Shown in pieces: positions 48,580-60,249 of a stretch of 64,000 bases of DNA. How positions within the stretch are numbered: position 1 is the stretch's first letter; each line of letters begins with the position of its first letter. Source of the DNA: Mercurialis annua (lineage: Eukaryota; Streptophyta; Magnoliopsida; Malpighiales; Euphorbiaceae); the NCBI RefSeq assembly GCF_937616625.2, contig NC_065570.1, positions 46,119,665 to 46,183,664 of the forward strand, given 5' to 3'. The translations under genes and the position numbers were made by a program. The notes beneath the pieces were generated by a model. It was not told the DNA's origin. It was given only the letters and a program-made list of their open reading frames with translations, and ran no database searches.

Positions 48580-51500
48580 GTAGAGATCTTAGGGCTGATT
48601 TGATTATGCTTGACGTGTTATCTTTTGATGTCATCTTGGGGATGGATTGGCTTTCACGTCATTTTGCTTCTATCGACTGTCGAGGGAAGTCGGTTGTGTT
48701 TGGGATTCCTGGCGATATGCCTTTTTCTTTCCAAGGGGAGAAGGCGGAAGCACCTAAGAATCTAATTTCGGCGATCAAGGCCAAGCGTATGATGGGCAAG
48801 GGTTGCCAGGGTTTCTTAGCGGTGGTTCGTGATTTAGAGGCTGACAGTGGTGGTGTGCATAGTGTTTCGATAGTGAATGAGTTCACTGATGTGTTTCCAG
48901 AGGAGTTGCCTGGATTACCACCTGATCGTGACATTGAGTTCTGTATCGATGTTGCTCCTGGAACAGCTCCTATTTCGATACCACCGTATCGGATGGCTCC
49001 CGCATAGCTGAAAGAGTTGAAGGAACAGTTATAGGAATTGCTGGACAATGGTTTTATTAGACCGAGTACTTCTCCATAGGGTGCTCCTGTGTTGTTTGTC
49101 AAGAAGAAGGATGGGTCTTTTCGGCTGTGTATTGACTACAGACAACTGAACAAGGTTACTATCAAGAACATGTATCCTCTTCCTCGTATTGATGATTTGT
49201 TTGACCAGTTGGAGGGTGCTAAGTGCTTTTCGAAGATTGACTTGAGATCTGGGTATCATCAACTTCAGATTTGAGACGTCGATGTGCCTAAGACTGCTTT
49301 CAGAACACGTTATGGTCATTTTGAGTTTCTGGTCATGTCTTTTGGGTAAATTAACGCACCAGCAACGTTTATGGATATGATGAATCGGGTATTCAAGCCG
49401 TTTCTGGATCAGTTCGTTATTGTGTTTATTGATGACATACTGATTTACTCTCGGAGTGAGGAGGAGCATGCTTCCCACTTGAGAACGATACTGCAGACTT
49501 TGCGTGAGCATCAGCTGTATGCTAAGATCTCGAAGTGGGAATTCTGGCTGGATCAAGTTACTTTCTTAGGACACGTGGTGTCAAAGGATGGGATCAAGGT
49601 TGATCCGACGAAGATTGAGGCGGTTATGGATTGGCAGAGGCCGTGGTCAGTTACCGAGATCAGAAGTTTTCTGGGGTTAGCTGGCTATTATCGTCGGTTC
49701 GTGCAGGATTTCTCCAGAATATCAGCACCGTTGACTAAACTGACACAGAAGGGTGTTAAGTTTGAGTGGACTGACAAGTGCGAGGTGAGCTTTGAGAAGC
49801 TCAAAGAGATTTTGACTACAGCTCCTGTGTTAGCTAGCTTTGCCATCTGGCATTGAGGGATTCACTGTGTATTGTGATGCTTCTCGTATCGGTTTGGGTT
49901 GCGTTCTGATGCCACATGGTAAGGTGATTGCCTATGCTTCTCGTCAGCTGAAGAAGCATGAGGTGAATTATCCTACTTATGATCTGGAGTTAGCAGCTGT
50001 GGTTTTTGCTCTCAAGATTTGGAGGCACTATTTGTACGGTGCGACTTGCGAGATTTTCACTGATCATAAGAGTCTGAAGTACATTTTTGATCAGCGTGAG
50101 TTGAATCTGAGGCAGCGGAGATGTTTAGAGTTACTGAAAGACTATGATTGTTCTATTCAGTATCACCTGGGTAAGGGTAAAATGACAGCCGATGCGTTGA
50201 GTCGCAAGTCTTCGGGCAGTTTCGCCCATATTTCTGAGGTTGGGCGGAGACCCATGGTTCGTGAGTGGCATAGTTTGTTAGTTTCGGGATAAGGATCTCC
50301 AGTTTCGTAGAGAGGTTGTTTGTTAGCACAGTTGCAGGTGCAACCGGTTTTGATTGATAGGATCAAAGCTTCACAAGCTGAGGATCCACAATGGAAACAG
50401 ATTATGGATGAGATCTATTTGGATGGGAATTCTGAGTTTGTTCTGGCGGATGGAGTTCTCAGGTACGGTTCTCGACTGTGTGTTCCGGATTCAGATGGTT
50501 TGAGAGACCAGATTGTGGAAGAAGCGCACAAGTCAGCTTACAGTGTTCATCCGGGTTCTACCAAGATGTATCATGATCTCAAGGGTACGTATTGGTGGAG
50601 CGGAATGAAAAAGGATGCTGCAGAGTTTGTGTTTAAGTGTTTGACTTGCCAGCAGGTAAAGTTAGAACATCAGAGACCGTTTGGATATCTGCAACTGCTA
50701 CCTATTCCAGAGTGGAAATGGGAGCGAATAGCTATGGATTTTGTGGTTGGTTTGCCACGTACCCGACAGGGGTATGATTCGATTTGGGTGATAGTTGACC
50801 GTTTGACCAAGTCAGCTCACTTCTTACCGATCAAGGTTACTTTTCAGGCTTCGAAGTTGGCCCAATTGTACATCGATCAGATTGTGAGTCTCCATGGTGT
50901 ACTTGTGTCGATAGTTTCGGACAGAGGTTCAGTCTTCACCTCTCGGTTTTGGAAGGCAATACATGAATCTTTGGGTTCGAGGTTGGATTTCAGTACTACT
51001 TTTCATCCTCATACTGACGGTCAATCTGAGAGGACTATTCAGACTTTGGAGAACATGCTCAGGATGTGTATTTTGGATTTTCAGGGTAGCTGGGATACTC
51101 ATTTGCCTTTGATTGGTTTTCCTACAACAACAGTTACCATGCTAGTTTTGAGATGGCACCTTATGAGGCTTTGTACGGGCGCAAGTGTCGATCTCCTATC
51201 TGTTGGAAGGAGGTTGGCGAGCGTAAGCTCTCGGGAGCAGAGATTATTTAGATTACCTCAGAGAAGGTACCATTGATCAAGCAAAGATTGAAGACAACTA
51301 TTAGTTGGCATAAGAGTTATGCTGATCCGAAGAGGAAATACATGGAATTTCGGGTTGGAGATTTCGTGTTCCTTCGGGTTTCGCCTATGAAAGGTGTTGT
51401 GCGTTTTGGAGTTAAGGGGAAGTTAGCACCGAGATATGTTGGTCCGTATGAGATCATAGAGCGTATTGGGACAGTGGCGTACAAGTTGGCGTTGCCACCA

Positions 51501-51770
51501 GATATGTCGTTGGTTCACCCAGTGTTTCACATTTCCATGTTGCGGAAGTGTATTTCTGATCCTTCTCACGTGATAGTACCGCAGAGTGTTGAAATTGACC
51601 ATGAGTTATCTTACAAGGAGCAGCCTGTAGAGATTGTTGATACGCAGGTTCGTAAGTTACGGAGCAAGGAGATTTCGATGGTCAAGGTTCTTTGGCAGAA
51701 CCATTCTTTTAAGTGCACTTGGGAGACCGAGTCGGATATGCGGAGTCGTTATCCTTTTCTATTTCCTTGA
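48580..51770 (+). pseudogene. pol pseudogene of element E, after the F insertion
   Basis: The protease resumes ([19 protein letters not shown]). Reverse transcriptase: [20 protein letters not shown] and [10 protein letters not shown] at about 49417-49446. RNase [25 protein letters not shown]. Integrase: HPGSTKMYHDLKG, CLTCQQVK, MDFVVGLPRTRQG, IVSDRGSVFTSRFWK, TDGQSERTIQTLENML. The chromodomain is complete to its end (KCTWETESDMRSRYPFLFP, stop at 51768). In-frame stops lie at about 49006, 49033, 49078, 49273 and 49348, with frameshifts near 49850, 50290 and 51120 and a stop near 51248. The chromodomain fits the Tekay/Del chromovirus lineage. Confidence 0.9.
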
Positions 51771-51877
51771 GGTACGAAAATTGATTGTTATTTGATTTTT
51801 ATGAGTTTTACTTATGTTTTGTGTTATTTTTGGTGCTATGTGTTTATTGTGTTAAATTCGAGGATAAATTTTAAATA

Positions 51878-51889
51878 AGTTGGGGAGAA
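51878..51889 (+). other. Polypurine tract of element E
   Basis: AGTTGGGGAGAA directly precedes the 3' LTR at 51890. It primes plus-strand synthesis. The identical tract is found in element F. Confidence 0.85.
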
Positions 51890-54787
51890 TGTAATATCCC
51901 GTAAAAAAAATTTGAAATTTAATTTAGGAGCTTCGAAAATATTTTGAGTCGTTTACGTTTTTTTTTCTTTCATTTGGGTGTTCGGTTCAATATTACAATT
52001 TGATTTAGAATCGTGGTTCAACCAAATTTAAGTTGAACCACACGAGACCTTCATTGTTTAATGAAGGTTCTCGTTCGAGACCAGCGGTGAACCTCCCACG
52101 GACCCGTTTTCACCCACGATTTAACCTAACTAATCCCTATAAATACGTAACTTTTTAACCCTAAATCTTTTCACCACACTTCATACAAACCTTAGCCGTT
52201 TTTCTTTCTCAAAACCGCTGAGAATTATCGAGCTAATCATCAATCAAAGTCTAGTGATCATATATGTAGGTTTTTATTCCTTATTCTTAGGTTTTGCTGA
52301 AAATAACCCTTCCGTTACATCGTTATTTTCAGTTCCGATTCGTCCTGGTCGAAGTAGACTCACATATCTACAAATCCCAACTTTTGTTTCGTAAAACGGT
52401 ACGTTATATTTCTCGCTTTGGCTGCCGCCGTCTTACCGTTTTTATGGAATTTTCTGTTTTGATACTAAAACGGCAGTTTGCTATTTCGATCTATTTCGCA
52501 GCCGTTTGGAGATCGAAATCAATTCCGTTTGTTTCCCGTGATAGTAGACTTGTTCCTCTATGTTTCTACGCTTTTCATTTTCCAAACAGTACGTAGATTA
52601 TTTCGTTTTAATCGCTCCCGTTTCACCGTTTTAGATGGTTATAAATTGTGAATATTAATATGGTTACTGCCGATCCTATTCTTCGTTTTAAGCTATGATT
52701 TTTGATATTTGATTTCTTAACGAGTATAGTATCTGGGTTTATGGGTTGTTAATCGTTAAACCTTAACTCGTGATTGACGTCGTCGTTCTTGTTGTTTATA
52801 TGTATTGTTTTTTATGGCTTTAAGTTATTATCAATCGTTTCTTTTGTTCGGTTTCTAGGTTTTTACGATGGCATTCTAGAGGTGATGATCTTAATGGTTT
52901 GATTATGTGTTCTTAGTTGTTAATTGTTCATTGGATTGATTACAGAAGATTTGAATTCATGTTGTTTGGTTTTAAGGTTTATGGGTTTAAGAATGAGTAT
53001 GGCGGGTTACTGTTTTGAAATGAAGAGGATGGAAAAAGTATTAATGGGTCATAAGATTTGTTTATTTTTGAAAATGGATTCTTGTTGTTGTCTATTTACC
53101 AAATTGGTCCTTAAAGATAATTGTTAAGTTATTTAAGTGGTTGTTGTTTTAACTTGGGGTTTCTCAATTTCGAATTGAAAGTTTGACGATTTGCTAATAT
53201 TATTATAAAAATCTAAAAAATAATATTTGAATTCGTTATAATTTAATTTCTTATTATTATCATTATTTTAAATGGAATTGGATATTTATAAATTATAACT
53301 TTATAAATTCTCGGGTGACACTTTTATCTTTGGCTTTATGTGCAATATGATAAAGTTTTAATTTAACTTTTAAATTATTTATGTGATTTTGTTATTAAAG
53401 GAAATTTGATATTTTATTTGATAATTATTATTAATTATTATTTAATTAATAATTTGAGATTTTGGCTTAGCAGATTAAAGTTATATTTTTAGCTTTAATT
53501 TGTCATTTTATTATTTGAGACAAACGAGATATTTTGCCGATAATTTTAATTAATTGGGTTTCAAGCTATTGAGTTCTATTTTGATATAGATTAATATTTT
53601 ATAAAATTATAATTATAAACTGTGGTTTATAATTCTGGTATATCAGTTGCGTCAGTTTAGATTTGGGTCACCGACATGTGGGTTTAGCTTGGTAGTTTTA
53701 AGAAACTCGGTTAACCTACTATTTCACGAAAGGATTTTATTTATTTATTAATTAATTAATATTTTCGGATGGATTTTTAATATGAACTCAATAGGCTTGA
53801 TTTATTTTCGGCATTATAATTTATTTGAAATTGTGTTTCTCTGTGATTCTATCTGGCTTATTAATTGTGCTAGTCCTACGTGTTGTCTAGTATTCTTAAA
53901 GTTAGGGGTTGGAGCAATTTTAACGTATGATTTATTTTTAGACTCTTCGACTATTCGCGCTCCGGAGTCGAACCAGGGTTAGCTGTTTGCCGAAGTTTCA
54001 CGTGGATAAGCAAGTAGTGAGTTTGTAGTGCTATTTACCGCTTTATTAAGTACCACATCATATTTTAATATTATAAATGCTTTTGAACTGTATTTAGGAT
54101 TATGGATCTGGATTGAAACGAGCTGCTCGATAGACTTGTACTGTGTGCACCGGTAAGTACTCTGGGATCGCAGACTAATGTCTTGCTTACGCCGGTATTT
54201 GACGAGGATATGTTCCCGTCCACTCTAGGTTTATCAGTATGCTATGTCATACTTACGCTGAGATCATTTCAATATTGTTTTTCATAATCATATTATATTA
54301 GTATAAAAGATTTTGATTTAAGGGTCTTGAACTTAATAAATGTAAATAGTATTGCGAACTCATCTCAGTATCTGACCCCATTGTTTTTCTAAATTTTTCG
54401 GGTTTATTATTTTGAGCGAGTCTGCTGATCTCCGAATCTTTATTCCTCGGAGGTTTATTTTCTTTTAATAAATTGTCAAATTACCTTTATTCTTAGACCG
54501 CAGTAGTAAACTAGAAGTCTATATTATTCTATTCTGTTAGTCAGATTTATCTGACTGGCTTTATTTTATGCTTTGGCATTATTATTGTTTAACCCTGCTT
54601 ATTTTTATTTAATGGAAGTACTTATATTTAAATTGTTAGTTTAAGTTGGAGTCTCGATTGTCCCCGAGCATTGGATTTTCTGCAGGTTTATATGACTGGT
54701 GGTTTTCCGCAAGACTTGCTACGGGTTTTGTTACGACCATACTCATATTCTAGCGCCGATCGCGATCCATGAAATTGGGTCCTGACA
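51890..54787 (+). repeat. 3' LTR of element E
   Basis: 2898 bp, from TGTAATATCCCG to GGGTCCTGACA. It is related to the LTR of C and, inverted, to that of F: for example GTTCCGATTCGTCC...GAAG...GACTCACATATCTACAAATCCCAA in E and F. The frames 52294-52596 and 53782-53982 lie in the LTR and are not genes. Confidence 0.88.
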
Positions 54788-54896
54788 TATATTGAACGGC
54801 CTTTTGTTACATTGAAAAGGCAGCAAACCCACGAGTTTAATAATTTTTGACTACAATTGCTGTGGAATAATTGCAAATATACAATTTTTTATCTTT
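54788..54896 (+). repeat. Flank sequence duplicated on both sides of element E (right copy)
   Basis: It begins directly after the LTR end TGACA and matches 35304-35410. The right copy has three extra bases (GGAATAATTGC versus GGAAATTGC). Confidence 0.9.
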
Positions 54897-55575
54897 AAAT
54901 AATTAAATTTCTTACTCTTGTCAATATATTATATCTTATCTTCTTTTTTATTATCAAAGCATGTACTATAAGTTATCAGTTCAATAAAATATTAATATAT
55001 TATCATTCCTGCGCATTACTATATTAAAAATAGTCAGCAATTAAGAGATTGAAGCAACCTTTTAATAATGTATATGTTGCTTCAAATAGAGCCTCAGGTT
55101 ATTTCATTCCTACATTCTCATTTAGTCTTGTCCATTTTTTTTAAAAATTCTTATACTTATATGACATATATATCTCAGAGAAAAGTCGAAAAGCTATTGA
55201 AAAATTTATTCATTTTTGAATAATAATAATTTTTCAAGTAATTCTAAAATAAAATTTATGATATTTACATGTTTATATACTTATTAAATATTTGTTTTGT
55301 TTGTGTAATGTTTAGTTCATAAAGAATTGAGGTAATTATCTTCAACCCTATGAGATTTAAGTTATTGTACTAGTTAGACCATAACATTCAAAGAAAGTTC
55401 TATTACGAATAATATATAAATAAAAAAAGTTAAATTTTAATTATAAAATATGTCAAATTTATATTTGTTATCTTGTTTATAAAAGTACACTAAGATAAAT
55501 TAATGCATACTTATTACTATTTATATTTATATTAATTTTACAGTAAAAATAAATCAGAACAAGACATACTGATTA
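54897..55575. other. AT-rich intergenic sequence
   Basis: No gene, repeat unit or terminal inverted repeat is recognised here. Confidence 0.4.
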
Positions 55576-55584
55576 TAAGAAAAA

Positions 55585-55921
55585 GGCCAAACCCATCTAG
55601 AGGCCCCTGTACTTTACACATTTTTTTCTGTAGGTCCTTATACTTCATTTTTGTATTATCTGATCCCTCTACTTACCTATTTTTATTTTTCAGGTCCTTT
55701 TTGAATTTTTTCCAGTCATTTTGTGTGACTGGAGGAAAAAAAGATTGTAAGTATAGGGATTAGAGGAAAAAACAATTGTAAGTAGAGGGACTGGAAAAAA
55801 CTCAAAAAGGACCTGAAAATCGAAAATAGGTAAGTAGAAGGATCAGATAATACAAAAATGAAGTATAAGGACCAACGGAAAAAAAAGTGTAAAGTACAGG
55901 GACCTCTAGATGGGTTAAGCC
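55585..55921. mobile_element. Foldback MITE upstream of the defensin gene
   Basis: It starts GGCCAAACCCATCTAGAGGC and ends with the inverted form of GGCTTAACCCATCTAGAGGT. The arms share CTGTACTTTACAC and TAYAAAAATGAAGTATAAGG. TAAGAAAAA (55576-55584) and TAAAAAAAA (55922-55930) form a 9-bp duplication with one mismatch. It lies about 270 bp upstream of the defensin ATG. Confidence 0.82.
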
Positions 55922-56141
55922 TAAAAAAAAATTGAAAAATATTATTTCAATTTTTCTTATTTTTTATTTTATCAAATTGAAAGAATTAAACATCTTAAAT
56001 AATCTAAATGGTGGTAAAGTGTGTAATATTGCAAAAATTTAAGCATAAATTTTAAATGTCGGAGTCTAACTGGTATAATATGTCAAATCTCAGGGGTTGA
56101 GTATATTGTATTCTAGAACTAAAAAATTATATATTTTCTTC

Positions 56142-56148
56142 TATAAAT
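56142..56148 (+). promoter_or_regulatory. Probable TATA box of the defensin gene
   Basis: TATAAAT lies 40 bases before the ATG at 56188, which would leave a very short 5' leader. A second candidate (TTATATAT) lies near 56127. Confidence 0.45.
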
Positions 56149-56187
56149 TCGATAGCTTGCGGCACCAAATACAACAAGGGAAAGGAA

Positions 56188-56506
56188 ATGGCTAAGCTAC
56201 AAAATTCCATCCTATTATACCTCTTTATCTTCTTGTTTCTGATTGTATCCACGGGTATGCATCATGTTGTTCTTGTTCGCATATGTGTTCAAATTTTATG
56301 ATTTATTCTTATGGTGTGTTTATTAAACTGCAGAGATGCAAGGCACAAAAGCAGAAGTTTGCGAAAGGCGAAGCAAAACATGGACAGGGTTTTGTGGAAG
56401 CTCAAATAGCTGTAATCGTCAGTGCAAGAGTAGAGAGGGCGCTTTAAGCGGAGCTTGCCATGCACAATTCCCAGGATTTGCATGCTTCTGTTACTTCAAA
56501 TGCTAG
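56188..56506 (+). CDS. Plant defensin (gamma-thionin family), two exons
   Basis: Exon 1 is 56188-56254 and exon 2 is 56334-56506, with a 79-bp GT-AG intron (donor GTATGC, acceptor CTGCAG). The product is 79 residues. Exon 1 encodes a hydrophobic secretion signal ([20 protein letters not shown]). The mature part has eight cysteines in the plant-defensin spacing: GFC, a CNRQC (C-x3-C) helix pair, the gamma-core [12 protein letters not shown], and CFC near the C-terminal FKC. An intron in the signal region is normal for this family. Such peptides are secreted, form a cysteine-stabilised alpha-beta fold and usually act against fungi, some by binding membrane lipids. The frame is intact and the gene is isolated. 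Antifungal activity is inferred from family. Confidence 0.93.
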
Positions 56507-56667
56507 AGGAGCACTCACCAACCACCTTATGCTTTCAATATCCAAACTCTGTAATATCTACTAAATAAGCCGTCAATGGCATTTAACATGTTGGCATCAT
56601 AATATCATAAATGTTTCACTTCTATGTTATCCGTGCAAGTATATTGTGCCTTATGCTCGTATATTTA

Positions 56668-56722
<55 letters not shown>

Positions 56723-56744
56723 GTGTATCTGAAACTTCTTAGGT
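56507..56744. repeat. Downstream of the defensin, with a TA microsatellite
   Basis: A near-perfect TA dinucleotide run lies at about 56669-56719. Possible polyadenylation-like ATAAATG lies near 56606. No other feature. Confidence 0.6.
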
Positions 56745-57423
56745 CACTCAGTTTATCGTAAACTACAGAAAGAGTATCGAGTTCACTTTTGTTAAAAAAA
56801 GATGCAACATGCATGTATCATGAATTACAATAAGGGTATTCAATTATACCTTTTGCAAATAAAAGGATATTGAGTTATACCCCTTTTTGTGATTCTGGCA
56901 AGTCATATATGCGAAAACGTTGCGTACTTGGAAATTCTGACGACATATAATGACCCTCTTTGTGATACAATGTATAACTCACTATCCTTTTTTTAATGAA
57001 CTTAAAATACATATTATTTCTATAATTCGCGATACATCCAGCGACTTAGAGAGTTTAATATTTGTATATGAGCAGATATACGTAGTTTTAACATATATAT
57101 TACATAAATCACATTTTTATTTATAAAAGTTATTATATTAAAGATGCATCACATATTTTGTGACGATTTAAGTATCAATTTTTCCCGTAAATTTGATTAG
57201 TTAGTTTTAAAATTAACTTTATTATAAATGACCCCTACAAATTGTTATGTTTGATCAATTAGCCCCCTAAGCTTACATACAAAGTAACATACCAAGGAGG
57301 TTAATTATACAATGTTAATGTTGAATGTCGAAACAAATTAACAATGAGCTCCGAGGTGAAGAAAAAATCGATATTTAACTCGATATAATATCCTATGTCG
57401 GTTAACCTTAGTCCATAAACAGA

Positions 57424-57758
57424 GGCTAAATATACGTATAGGTTCCTCACGTTTGGTTCGGTTTTGAATTTGATCCGTAATGAAGTTTTTTTTTCGTTGG
57501 AGGTATTTAACGCGTTAAAAACAATTCACATCGCACCCTCTAAATATAAAATGCCACATGTCTGTTAGTGATTGGCCAATGTGAACCATCAAAACCTAAT
57601 ATGTCATCACTGAGTTGACCAGTCACCGACGAACATGTGACATTTTAGGTTTGGAGAGTCCGATGTGAATTTTTTTATAATGTTATTGAAAAAAAAGTTT
57701 ATTAAGGTCCAAATTTAAAACCGAATCAAATGAGAGGATCTAATTTTTATATTTGGCC
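57424..57758. mobile_element. Foldback MITE, 9-bp duplication with empty site at 27.1 kb
   Basis: It starts GGCTAAATATACGTATAGGT and ends ATTTGGCC, with arms sharing TCGGTTTTRAATTTG. ATAAACAGA (57415-57423) and ATAAAAAGA (57759-57767) are a 9-bp duplication with one mismatch. Copy 1 reads GTCCATAAAAAAGATCAGC uninterrupted near 27105. No coding content. Confidence 0.88.
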
Positions 57759-58063
57759 ATAAAAAGATCTGCATATAACGATCAAATATATCTATCAAGT
57801 ACACAAATTTCTATCATGGAAATGTTTCTGAAAATTCAAGTTGAATATAATAAATAGAGGTTAAGAAATCAAGTATGTAACATACATTTATAAGGAATTT
57901 GGTTATTGTAATTTTATTTCACATCTCCAACTATGACTTTTCAATCACTTTTAATAATTAATGTCAAACTATTTTTAGCAAATGATTTTGCAGTATCTAT
58001 CTCCAAAGTCTAGAAATAGCCTATGCTTTATATCTATATCTATATTATATATAAAAGCATGAG

Positions 58064-58115
58064 TAGTGGTGGTGGTGGTGGTGGTGGTGGTGGTGGGGGA
58101 GGGGGGGAGGTGGAG
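58064..58115. repeat. GGT microsatellite
   Basis: About eleven GGT units, then a G-rich run (GGGGGAGGGGGGAGGTGGAG). It is strand-asymmetric and rich in G runs. Confidence 0.9.
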
Positions 58116-58431
58116 TGGGGTAGACAGGCAAACATACCAAAATATCCTTTTAAATTTATTACTAATTGATAACTTTAATCAAAGGTTTTTTTATCATTAC
58201 AAATTATAAATTTTTTTTAATTGTTAAATATTGAGTAGCATTAGAATTTGATTTGAATAAGGGATACATGTGTTAATCCGTAATCCGAATTATAATGATG
58301 GAAGATTATACAATTGAAATAAATAATGAGTTTGGTTTGAACAAGATATCAGAAAATTTAATCTATTAAACTAATTTTACATATACGACTATAGAGCTAT
58401 ATATAAATACTTATCAACATATTACATATAT

Positions 58432-58540
58432 TTTTTTCCCTGATAATTAGGGAGGAGAAGGGTGAGACTCGAACACAAGACTTCTTACCAAAATATTTGT
58501 GGCTATTACCACTGTGCTACAAGAGCACTAGCAACAAATA
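58432..58540 (-). mobile_element. tRNA-derived SINE
   Basis: Read on the minus strand, TAGCACAGTGGTAATAGCC resembles an RNA polymerase III A box and GTTCGAGTCTC a B box, at tRNA-like spacing, followed by a short tail and an A-run (about 58432-58437 on the plus strand as T). ACATATAT at 58424-58431 and 58541-58548 is a probable target duplication. It is only about 109 bp and lies in the segment absent from copy 1. Confidence 0.72.
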
Positions 58541-58867
58541 ACATATATGCATAGCCTATCAATTACCTATATAGCGTGTGTAAGTTAGTTTCTTGCGACT
58601 ACCTTTTTCATGCTTAATGTCTTTTAGTGCTGTAGGACTTTAAAATTATTACTTGATACTAAATTTAATAAATTACTAATATATCTATAGTAATATATAA
58701 AATTACGGATGAATATGTTGATAAGTATCGCTAACATAGGGATAATTTCAATTCTAAATTGAATTTTAATTATTCTCTTGTGGTTATAACAAAAGAGAGG
58801 TGCATATTTACAAATGAAAATATAGTGTTGTCAAAAATTACGAAACGAATAACAACCACACAAAATA

Positions 58868-59960
58868 AATCCTAAAATATGACACTGTTTTAAGTAGAAT
58901 TTTTATTTTTATTTTTCAAATGTCTCTTCCTTTTATTAACAAAATATTCTCTATTTGCCTTAAATTTCTTCTATTTTTTTTGACCACAACGCGTTTTTTC
59001 GATGTTTGGCATCCTGCAACTGCTATTCGACTGTTATTTTGCAGCAACTCGGGCTAGTAAAAAATTCATCAATTTTGGCCGAATTTAAAAATCAACAACT
59101 ACACCTGTATGAAATTTTCTTATGACTTAGCTCCATAATCGGGTTTCAACTCTTTCGTTCCTTTCTAAAAGACGAATTGTGCATTTGGATCCAGGAGTGT
59201 GGTATTTAACTCGATATACTATCCTATGTCGGTTAACCTTAGCCCATAAAAAGAGGCTAAATATACATATTGGACCCTCACTTTTGTTTCGGTTTTGAAT
59301 TTGATCCGTAATGAAGTTTTTTTCTTTGGAGGTATTTAATGCATTAAAAACAATTCACATCAGACCCTCCAAGTATAAAATGCCACATGTCTGTTAGTGA
59401 TTAGCCAATATGAACCATCAAACCTAATATGTCAACACTGAGTTTACGAGTCACTAATGGACATGTGACAATTTAGGTTCGGAGAGTCCGATTTTAACTT
59501 TTTTATAACGTTAAGTAACTCTATCGAAAAAAAGTTCATTAAGGTCCAAATTTAAAACCGAACCAAATGAGATGGTCTAATCTGTATATTTGGCCATAAA
59601 AGACCAGCATATAACGATCAAATATGACACCGTTTTAAGTAGACTTTTTATTTTTAATTTTCAAACGTCTCTTCCTTTTATTAACAAAATATTCTCTATT
59701 TGCCTTTACATCCTTCTATTTTTTTGACCACAACGCGTTTTTTTATGTTTGGCATCCTAGGACTATTATTCGACTGGTTATTTTGCAACAAATCGGGCTA
59801 ATATAAAATTCATCAATCTTGGCAGAATTTGGAAATCAACAACTACACCTTGTATGAAATTTTTCTTATGACTTAGCTCCATCATCGGGTATCAACTCTT
59901 TTGTTCCTTTCTAAAAGACGAATTGTTCATTTGGATTTGGGAGTGTGGTATCAGTGGTAT
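58868..59960 (+). repeat. Tandem third copy of part of the duplicated block
   Basis: 59210-59620 repeats 57365-57790 (including the MITE), and 59628-59960 repeats 58870-59190: AACAAAATATTCTCTATTTG, TTTTTTTGACCACAACGCG and TGACTTAGCTCCAT occur in both. The order and orientation are preserved, as in a tandem duplication followed by divergence. No gene. Confidence 0.8.
59255..59595. mobile_element. Second copy of the 57424 MITE (through duplication)
   Basis: Same termini (GGCTAAATATAC...TATTTGGCC) and same flank (ATAAAAAGA at 59246-59254; ATAAAAGA after it, one base lost). Because its flanks match those at 57.4 kb, it arose by duplication of the whole block and not by a new insertion. Confidence 0.82.
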
Positions 59961-60249
59961 GGTGGAAACGCAATTACACCTGCTTTTACATTGTGTTTAT
60001 GCTAGTTTGGTTTGAAATTTAATTCTTTGGATTGTCCCAAATTGCTTTAATAATTTTTTTTCAACATTGGATTTATGTCATTTGAAAGGGTAAATTTTTT
60101 GGTTTTCTGCAGTTACTTATGATTGTTATTACTTGGGAGATTTGGAAAGCGCGTGATTAAAGATTTGTTCAGAAGATTTCATTCGGACGACGTTATCTAC
60201 AAAATTTGCTTTAATGATTTCATTTTGAATGTACCTATGTTTTTAAAAT

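Larger units (their letters stand above)
35411..54787 (+). mobile_element. Element E: Tekay/Del-type chromovirus, 5' LTR reduced to 11 bp
   Basis: Only GGGTCGTGACA remains of the 5' LTR, followed by the initiator-Met primer site (35426), gag, protease, pol, chromodomain, polypurine tract and a full 3' LTR (51890-54787). It is interrupted by a hAT MITE (36952-37282) and by the 10.8-kb element F (37813-48579). Protein sequence is very close to element C across gag and pol, so both are the same family. Stops in gag, reverse transcriptase and integrase make it non-functional. Confidence 0.88.
56745..58980 (+). repeat. Duplicated block, copy 2
   Basis: Counterpart of 26050-28788 plus 33910-34000, same orientation. 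It lacks the MITEs and CACTA of copy 1 and so supplies empty sites. It has its own MITE (57424-57758) and an extra segment of about 700 bp (58024-58730) containing a GGT microsatellite and a SINE. No gene is seen; the block is non-coding in both copies. Confidence 0.85.

Noticed and set aside
49029..49556. Minus-strand 175-residue ORF in element E
   Set aside because: It lies opposite the reverse transcriptase, whose plus-strand motifs are clear; the minus frame is a shadow.
52294..52596. 100-residue ORF in the 3' LTR of E
   Set aside because: It lies in the LTR, is matched in part by the LTR of F where it is not open in the same way, and has no protein motif.
58442..58527. Functional tRNA gene on the minus strand
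   Set aside because: A and B boxes are visible, but I could not pair an acceptor stem, and a short A-tail and target duplication point to a SINE.
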